Positions 5,829-9,543 of a stretch of 9,543 nt of DNA are shown here, in pieces (position 1 is the first letter of the stretch; the number at the start of each line of letters is the position of its first letter). Both the position numbers and the translations under genes were made by a program. The notes beneath the pieces are model-generated. The model made no database searches and was not told where the DNA came from. It saw only the letters and a program-made list of their open reading frames with translations. This DNA comes from Mxb001 sp049431945 (GTDB lineage: Bacteria; Actinomycetota; Actinomycetes; S36-B12): positions 1 to 9,543 of the forward strand of contig JBMTDJ010000076.1 in NCBI GenBank assembly GCA_049431945.1, in the 5' to 3' direction.

Positions 5829-5858
5829 ATGTGCTGCTGTCGAATGTCGCGTTCCTGA
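5829..5858 (+). CDS. Tri-cysteine leader peptide (MCCCRMSRS), candidate cysteine attenuator
   Basis: Nine codons, ATG TGC TGC TGT CGA ATG TCG CGT TCC, then TGA, encode MCCCRMSRS. A strong Shine-Dalgarno GGAGGT (5819-5824) lies four bases before the ATG. Cysteine is rare in bacterial proteins, and three in a row right after the start in a methionine-operon leader is unlikely by chance. Short ORFs with consecutive Cys codons are known from mycobacteria as cysteine-responsive attenuators: ribosomes stall on the Cys codons when charged tRNA-Cys is low and change downstream RNA folding. By analogy (inference), stalling here would adjust metYX expression to sulfur supply. It lies between the SAM-IV riboswitch and a hairpin at 5878-5913. 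An alternative is that the Shine-Dalgarno serves the overlapping GTG at 5831, which opens a 39-codon frame ending at 5950. Confidence 0.5.
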   Translation: MCCCRMSRS

Positions 5859-5877
5859 CGCTCGGCGCCGTGCACAG

Positions 5878-5913
5878 GCGCATCCCCGCACATCCGGCAT
5901 CGGTCGGATGCGC
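5878..5913 (+). promoter_or_regulatory. Switchable hairpin between leader peptide and metY
   Basis: GCGCATCC (5878-5885) is perfectly complementary to GGATGCGC (5906-5913), with a 20-base loop. The same 3' arm can instead pair internally, CATCCG (5891-5896) with CGGATG (5905-5910), so two exclusive folds exist. Flanking ACAG (5874-5877) can pair with CTGT (5932-5935), directly beside the metY Shine-Dalgarno AGGAG (5936-5940). This is the layout expected for an attenuator whose fold depends on the position of the upstream ribosome; function is inferred. Confidence 0.45.
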
Positions 5914-5946
5914 ATACCCACCCACATCCACCTGTAGGAGAACATC

Positions 5947-7263
5947 ATGAGCAACGGCTGGTCCTTCGAGACCCGTCAGATCCACGCCGGGCAGGCACCA
6001 GATGCCGCCACCAACGCCCGTGCGCTTCCGATCTACCAGACCACGTCGTACACCTTCAACGACACGACGCATGCGGCGAATCTCTTCGCTCTCAAGGAGC
6101 TCGGCAACATCTACACGCGCATCATGAACCCCACCCAGGCTGCGGTGGAGGATCGGCTCGCGTCCCTCGAGGGCGGTGTCGGCGCTCTCCTGGTGTCCAG
6201 TGGCCAGGCCGCAGAGACCCTCGCGATCTTGAACGTTGCCGAAGTGGGCGACCACATCGTGTCGAGCCCGAGCCTGTATGGCGGGACCTACAACCTCTTC
6301 CATTACACGCTGCCCAAGATGGGTATCCAGGTGAGCTTCGTGGAAGACCCCGACGACATCGAGTCCTGGCGTGCGGCAGTGAAGCCCAACACCAAGGCGT
6401 TCTACGGCGAGTCGATCGCCAACCCGAAGAACGACATCCTTGATATCCGCGCGGTTGCCGACCTTGCACACGAGGTCGGCGTGCCGCTCATCGTCGACAA
6501 CACGGTAGCGACCCCGTATCTCATCCGCCCGATCGAGTGGGGCGCGGACGTCGTCGTGCACTCGGCTACGAAGTACATCGGCGGACACGGCACGGCGATC
6601 GCGGGAGCGATCATCGATTCCGGCAACTTCGACTATGCCCAGTACCCCGATCGCTTCCCCAACTACAACCAGCCCGACCCGAGCTACCACGGCCTGGTCT
6701 ACGCCCGGGATTTGGGCGTCGGGTCCGCTTTCGGGGCGAACCTGTCCTTCATCCTCAAGGCGCGCGTTCAGCTGCTGCGCGATCTTGGTGCGGCGGTTGC
6801 GCCGTTCAACGCGTGGTTGCTGTCTCAGGGCCTGGAGACCCTGAGCCTGCGCATGGAGCGGCACGTGAGCAACGCGGGCAAGGTGGCCGAGTTCCTCGAG
6901 GGTCGTGACGAGGTGCTCAAGGTCAACTACGCGAGCCTGCCGTCCAGTCCCTGGCACGCACTGGCCGAGAAGTACGCGCCGGCGGGGTCGGGTGCCGTGC
7001 TGTCCTTCGAGATCGAGGGCGGCTTGGAGGCGGGCAAGCGCTTCGTCGAGGCGCTCGAACTCCACAGCCACGTGGCCAACATCGGTGACGTCCGCAGCCT
7101 GGTCATCCATCCGGCATCCACGACGCACTCCCAGCTGTCTCCCGAGGAGCAGCTGTCCGCGGGGGTCACCCCGGGGCTGGTGCGCCTTGCGGTCGGCATC
7201 GAGGGCATCGACGACATCCTCGCTGACCTCGATGCGGGATTCCGCGCGGCCAAGGAGTCCTGA
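5947..7263 (+). CDS. metY: O-acetylhomoserine sulfhydrylase (O-acetylhomoserine aminocarboxypropyltransferase)
   Basis: A 438-residue PLP enzyme of the Cys/Met metabolism family, full length for MetY. It converts O-acetylhomoserine and sulfide to homocysteine and acetate (direct sulfhydrylation). Landmarks: ETRQIHAGQ (8-16), LPIYQTTSY (27-35), NIYTRIMNPT (54-63, Tyr and Arg that contact the phosphate of the neighbouring subunit's cofactor), SSGQAA (84-89, phosphate loop), LIVDNTVATPYL (181-192, Asp184 for the pyridine nitrogen) and SATKYIGGHG (206-215), where Lys209 should form the internal aldimine. The large insert after the Lys and the IGDVRSLVIHPASTTH segment near the C-terminus are typical of MetY rather than of cystathionine gamma-synthase. 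The start has AGGAG six bases upstream. metX follows after 8 bases. The 308-base leader carries a SAM-IV riboswitch and a candidate cysteine leader peptide. Confidence 0.95.
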   Translation: MSNGWSFETRQIHAGQAPDAATNARALPIYQTTSYTFNDTTHAANLFALKELGNIYTRIMNPTQAAVEDRLASLEGGVGALLVSSGQAAETLAILNVAEVGDHIVSSPSLYGGTYNLFHYTLPKMGIQVSFVEDPDDIESWRAAVKPNTKAFYGESIANPKNDILDIRAVADLAHEVGVPLIVDNTVATPYLIRPIEWGADVVVHSATKYIGGHGTAIAGAIIDSGNFDYAQYPDRFPNYNQPDPSYHGLVYARDLGVGSAFGANLSFILKARVQLLRDLGAAVAPFNAWLLSQGLETLSLRMERHVSNAGKVAEFLEGRDEVLKVNYASLPSSPWHALAEKYAPAGSGAVLSFEIEGGLEAGKRFVEALELHSHVANIGDVRSLVIHPASTTHSQLSPEEQLSAGVTPGLVRLAVGIEGIDDILADLDAGFRAAKES

Positions 7264-7271
7264 GCCTCACC

Positions 7272-8438
7272 ATGTCCACGCCTTACGGCCCGCTCTCCTA
7301 CGACGGTCCCCCTCCCGCCAGCGGCGCCTGGCGCGAGGGGGACCCCGTGGGGGAGCGCATCTTCGTCGACGTCGGCGATGTCGAGGTCGTGGCGGGAGTG
7401 ACCATCCCGAATGTGCAGGTGGCCTACCAGACCTGGGGCACGCTCAACGAGGATCGCACCAACGCCGTCTACATCTGCCACGCGCTGACGGGCGACTCGC
7501 ATGTGAGCGGCTCTGCGGGGTCGGGTCACCTCACCGATGGCTGGTGGGACGGCCTGGTCGGGCCGGGGGCGCCCATCGACACCGACGAATGGTTCGTCGT
7601 GTGCGCCAACGTCCTCGGCGGGTGCCAGGGGACGACGGGTCCAGCGAGCACCGCTTCGGACGGCCGCGCATGGGGGAGCAGGTTCCCGGTGGTCACGGTG
7701 GCCGACATGGTCGAGGTCGAACGCCGTGTCATGGACCATCTCGGCATCGACACCTGGGCGCTCATGCTCGGGCCGTCGCTCGGCGGGATGCGCGTGCTCG
7801 AGTGGATGGCGGCGTACCCCGATCGCGTGAGGTCAGGACTCGTGCTTGGCACCACCGCCGCGGTGACGGCAGACCAGATCGGCACGCACGCCACGCAGAT
7901 CGCGGCTATCGAGGCCGATCCGCGGTTCCTCGGAGGTGACTACTACGACTCTCCCGCGGGAGAGGGGCCGCACGTGGGCATGGGGGTGGCTCGGCGGATC
8001 GCGCACCTGACCTACCGAAGCGAGAGCGAGCTCAGCCTGCGCTTCGGCCGGGATCCGCAGGGGGTCGAGGACCCGATGAGCGGTGGAAGGTTCGCGGTCG
8101 AGTCCTATCTGGATCACCAGGCGGACAAACTCGCTCGGCGATTCGATGCCAACACTTACATCGCCCTCACCCGCGCGATGAGCCTGTTCGATGTCGGCGA
8201 TGGACGCGGCGGGGTCGCAGAAGTGCTAGGCGGCCTCCGCGCGCCGCTCACCGTGGTCGGACTGGACTCGGATCGTCTCTTTCCCCTTCGCCTGCAGGAG
8301 GAGCTCGTCGCGGCGACGCCGACGGCGCGCCCTCTACACGTGGTGCGCTCGCCCTATGGCCATGACGGATTCCTCGTTGAGAAGGACCAGGTGGGTCAGA
8401 TCGTTCGTGAGGCCCTGAGCACCGTTCCCGTCGCTTAG
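7272..8438 (+). CDS. metX: Homoserine O-acetyltransferase
   Basis: A 388-residue alpha/beta-hydrolase-fold acyltransferase that acetylates homoserine with acetyl-CoA, making the substrate of MetY. Motifs: AYQTWGTLN (51-59), HALTGDSH (70-77), ANVLGGCQGTTGPAS (112-126), the nucleophile elbow GPSLGGMRVLEW (167-178) with Ser169, GLDSDRLFPLR (330-340) with catalytic Asp334, and SPYGHDGFLVE (360-370) with His364. All three catalytic residues are present. Acetyl versus succinyl preference cannot be proved from sequence, since MetX-fold enzymes can use either, but pairing with MetY favours acetyl. The best Shine-Dalgarno, AAGGAG (7252-7257), lies inside the end of metY and is 14 bases from the ATG, so translation is probably coupled to metY. 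The gene order metY-metX under one leader means both steps would share the SAM-IV control. Confidence 0.95.
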   Translation: MSTPYGPLSYDGPPPASGAWREGDPVGERIFVDVGDVEVVAGVTIPNVQVAYQTWGTLNEDRTNAVYICHALTGDSHVSGSAGSGHLTDGWWDGLVGPGAPIDTDEWFVVCANVLGGCQGTTGPASTASDGRAWGSRFPVVTVADMVEVERRVMDHLGIDTWALMLGPSLGGMRVLEWMAAYPDRVRSGLVLGTTAAVTADQIGTHATQIAAIEADPRFLGGDYYDSPAGEGPHVGMGVARRIAHLTYRSESELSLRFGRDPQGVEDPMSGGRFAVESYLDHQADKLARRFDANTYIALTRAMSLFDVGDGRGGVAEVLGGLRAPLTVVGLDSDRLFPLRLQEELVAATPTARPLHVVRSPYGHDGFLVEKDQVGQIVREALSTVPVA

Positions 8439-8518
8439 TTCGACGTACGCCTGCAGCAAGCGCGCACGCTCGGTGAGCGGTGGTGTCGTCCATCTCGCCT
8501 CGGCGATCCACCCATTTC

Positions 8519-8524
8519 TACGGT
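8519..8524 (+). promoter_or_regulatory. Candidate -10 (TACGGT) for the secreted-protein gene, leaderless
   Basis: TACGGT lies six bases before the ATG at 8531, placing the transcription start at the start codon itself. There is no Shine-Dalgarno before that ATG, which agrees. No -35 could be recognised. The gap after metX (8439-8530) shows no convincing terminator: only a TCGCC/GGCGA inverted repeat (8495-8506) with a two-base centre. Confidence 0.4.
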
Positions 8525-8530
8525 GCCCGC

Positions 8531-9355
8531 ATGATCTGTGCCCGCATCGCACTCCGCGCACTCACCGTGGCCCTCATCGCCCTGGCCACATCAAGCATGG
8601 CGACCCTGCCGCTCGGCGGTAGCGATGCCGCTCGGGCCGACGTCACCGTCATCGGCGACGATGACAAGGACGCCTTCGTCGGGTCCGGCAGCCTGCTCCT
8701 CCCGCCGCAGATCGCCACCGACTTCAGGTACGCCGCCGCCGAGTGCCCCGGCTGCACCTGGCGATCGGTAGTGCAGTGCGAGATGACGACGGCCGGCTCG
8801 TGCCGTGGGCCTGCTCGTCTGTGCGGGCCGGACGGCTACTGGTTGCGGATCTTCCTCACGCGCCCGGGCGGCGGCGAAATCAACCTCGGCGCGGCATGCT
8901 TCGGATCGGGTGGCCCGGTCACACGCGAAACAGCGGAAGCGCGTCTGCGGGATCGGATCGTCACCCTCGTCCCGCCCCTGCGGCCATGGCGTCAGCCCGA
9001 CGGCCCGGTCCTGCCGCATATCCCCGTGGTCTTTGGCGTCGACCAGCCGGAGACGGCGATTCGGGCATCCTTCGATCTCATCGGCCTGCCGATCGACCTC
9101 GTGGTCCGCCCCCGGTGGACGTGGGACTTCGGTACCTCACGTGTCGCCACCGACAGTGCGGGGCGCCGGTGGCCGGATGCCACGATCGCCCACACCTACT
9201 GGCGATCAGGCCTTCCTGAGGTCGCCGTGGCCGCCGTGTGGGAGGCGTCGTACTCGGTCGCGGGGGTGGGCCCGCTCGCCGTGGCGCAGCCGGTCACCCA
9301 GCGAGCAGAGTTGTCCATCCCCGTGGGCCAGGGCCGGGCCGTTCTCGTGCGCTAG
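8531..9355 (+). CDS. Secreted hypothetical protein with PKD-like C-terminal region
   Basis: A 274-residue protein of unrecognised family. A Sec-type signal peptide is visible: short basic start (MICARIALRA), hydrophobic core (LTVALIALATSSMA), and likely cleavage after ARA at about residue 36. The mature part carries six Cys residues (72, 75, 83, 91, 98, 123), the first two as ECPGC, suggesting up to three disulfides in an extracellular domain. A Pro-rich segment (148-165) leads to a C-terminal region with RWTWDFGT (195-202), HTYWRSG (221-227) and alternating beta-like strands, similar to the 'W-D-F-G ... H-x-Y-x-x-x-G' pattern of PKD domains. Similar secreted proteins are seen in other actinobacteria, often near pilus or surface genes, but no such neighbours are visible here. 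The ATG at 8531 is preferred over the upstream in-frame GTG at 8480 because it puts the signal peptide at the N-terminus. Confidence 0.7.
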   Translation: MICARIALRALTVALIALATSSMATLPLGGSDAARADVTVIGDDDKDAFVGSGSLLLPPQIATDFRYAAAECPGCTWRSVVQCEMTTAGSCRGPARLCGPDGYWLRIFLTRPGGGEINLGAACFGSGGPVTRETAEARLRDRIVTLVPPLRPWRQPDGPVLPHIPVVFGVDQPETAIRASFDLIGLPIDLVVRPRWTWDFGTSRVATDSAGRRWPDATIAHTYWRSGLPEVAVAAVWEASYSVAGVGPLAVAQPVTQRAELSIPVGQGRAVLVR

Positions 9356-9384
9356 GAGGCGCACACGCCGGGAGGGGTACCCGG
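9347..9384 (+). terminator. GC-rich tandem hairpins after the secreted-protein gene
   Basis: GTGCGC (9347-9352) pairs with GCGCAC (9359-9364) around a TAGGAG loop that contains the stop codon. CCGGG (9368-9372) pairs with CCCGG (9380-9384) around a 7-base loop. The bases after them are G/C-rich with no T-run, so if they end transcription it is as U-less actinobacterial-type structures. The remaining gap to 9503 also holds a TAGGCC sequence (9414-9419), a weak -10 candidate, and a 16-bp palindrome described separately. Confidence 0.35.
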
Positions 9385-9446
9385 AGGGCCCGGGGGACAT
9401 CCGCGTGCGACACTAGGCCTGCTCCGGTTTCGGGGCAGGTGCCCGG

Positions 9447-9462
9447 CAAGTCCTAGGACTTG
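9447..9462. repeat. 16-bp perfect palindrome, candidate operator
   Basis: CAAGTCCTAGGACTTG is identical on both strands. It overlaps a TTGACT sequence (9460-9465) that resembles a -35 box and lies 41 bases before the start codon at 9504. A perfect palindrome without a spacer suits binding by a symmetric dimeric protein better than an RNA hairpin. No regulator gene is visible nearby, and no good -10 lies at the right distance from the TTGACT. Confidence 0.4.
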
Positions 9463-9503
9463 ACTCGGGCCCTCTTCATGGGATCAGCGCGGAGGTTGGC
9501 GTA

Positions 9504-9543
9504 GATGGCAGCGGCGAAGAAGGCTCCGGCGAAGAAGGCCCCC
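9504..9543 (+). CDS. Start of an Ala/Lys/Pro-rich protein (partial, runs off the window)
   Basis: An ATG at 9504 follows a strong Shine-Dalgarno GGAGGT (9491-9496) by seven bases and opens MAAAKKAPAKKAP, then the window ends. AKKAP-type repeats are found at the N-termini of several actinobacterial proteins, including some TraR/DksA-type zinc-finger regulators, and in histone-like or HU-tail proteins, so a nucleic-acid-associated protein is plausible but not established. The opposite strand is also open here and would encode a hydrophobic C-terminus; the Shine-Dalgarno and start codon make the plus-strand reading more likely. The 148-base gap before it contains the hairpins and palindrome listed above. 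Confidence 0.6.

Noticed and set aside
5635..7128. Long minus-strand open frame (497 codons) opposite metY and its leader
   Set aside because: It is antisense to an unmistakable metY with conserved PLP motifs and to the SAM-IV riboswitch. Long antisense frames are expected where GC-rich third positions remove stop codons.
8334..8561. Minus-strand open frame across the end of metX and the following gap
   Set aside because: It is mostly antisense to the conserved metX C-terminus (including the GHDGF motif), has no ribosome-binding site, and its composition is typical of a shadow frame in GC-rich DNA.
9453..9543. Minus-strand partial ORF ending with TAG at 9455-9453 and encoding a hydrophobic tail (FFAGAFFAAAIYANLRADP...)
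   Set aside because: It is the mirror of the AAG/GCG/CCG repeat that gives AKKAP on the plus strand. The plus strand has a start codon with a strong Shine-Dalgarno at the right distance, so the minus-strand reading is probably a shadow; the missing flank would settle it.

Overview
The window is GC-rich, densely coded DNA that looks like the chromosome of an actinobacterium (Actinomycetota), probably in or near the Micrococcales/Actinomycetales. The reasons are the base composition, the gene families (DUF4192, a short GreA-like factor, metY followed by metX), starts that appear leaderless or nearly so behind a TANNNT -10 box, and a SAM-IV riboswitch, a class found mostly in actinobacteria. No insertion sequence, phage gene, CRISPR array, tRNA or rRNA was seen.

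Layout. Bases 1-63 hold the last codons of a plus-strand FAD-linked oxidase. It overlaps tail to tail with a minus-strand pair: a VOC/glyoxalase-like protein (1252-1872) and an AI-2E-family membrane transporter (32-1228). From a divergent promoter region at about 1873-1977, plus-strand genes follow: a multi-pass LPG-synthase-TM/UPF0104 protein (1978-3132), an SGNH/GDSL hydrolase (3140-3925), a GreA-like transcription factor with a structured leader (4099-4581) and a DUF4192 protein (4661-5638).

The most interesting part is 5639-8438. A 308-base leader precedes metY (O-acetylhomoserine sulfhydrylase) and metX (homoserine O-acetyltransferase), which together make homocysteine from homoserine, acetyl-CoA and sulfide. 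The leader holds a near-consensus promoter, a SAM-IV aptamer, a 9-bp hairpin that overlaps the aptamer's 3' end, a Shine-Dalgarno followed by a nine-codon ORF reading MCCCRMSRS, and an 8-bp hairpin with an alternative fold shortly before the metY ribosome-binding site. This suggests two inputs on one operon: the end product (SAM, by riboswitch) and cysteine or sulfur supply (by ribosome stalling on the Cys codons). A second frame starting at the overlapping GTG would encode 39 residues and end across the metY start codon.

The right end holds a secreted, cysteine-containing protein with a PKD-like C-terminal region (8531-9355), GC-rich hairpins, a 16-bp perfect palindrome, and the start of an Ala/Lys/Pro-rich protein (9504 onward) that runs off the window.
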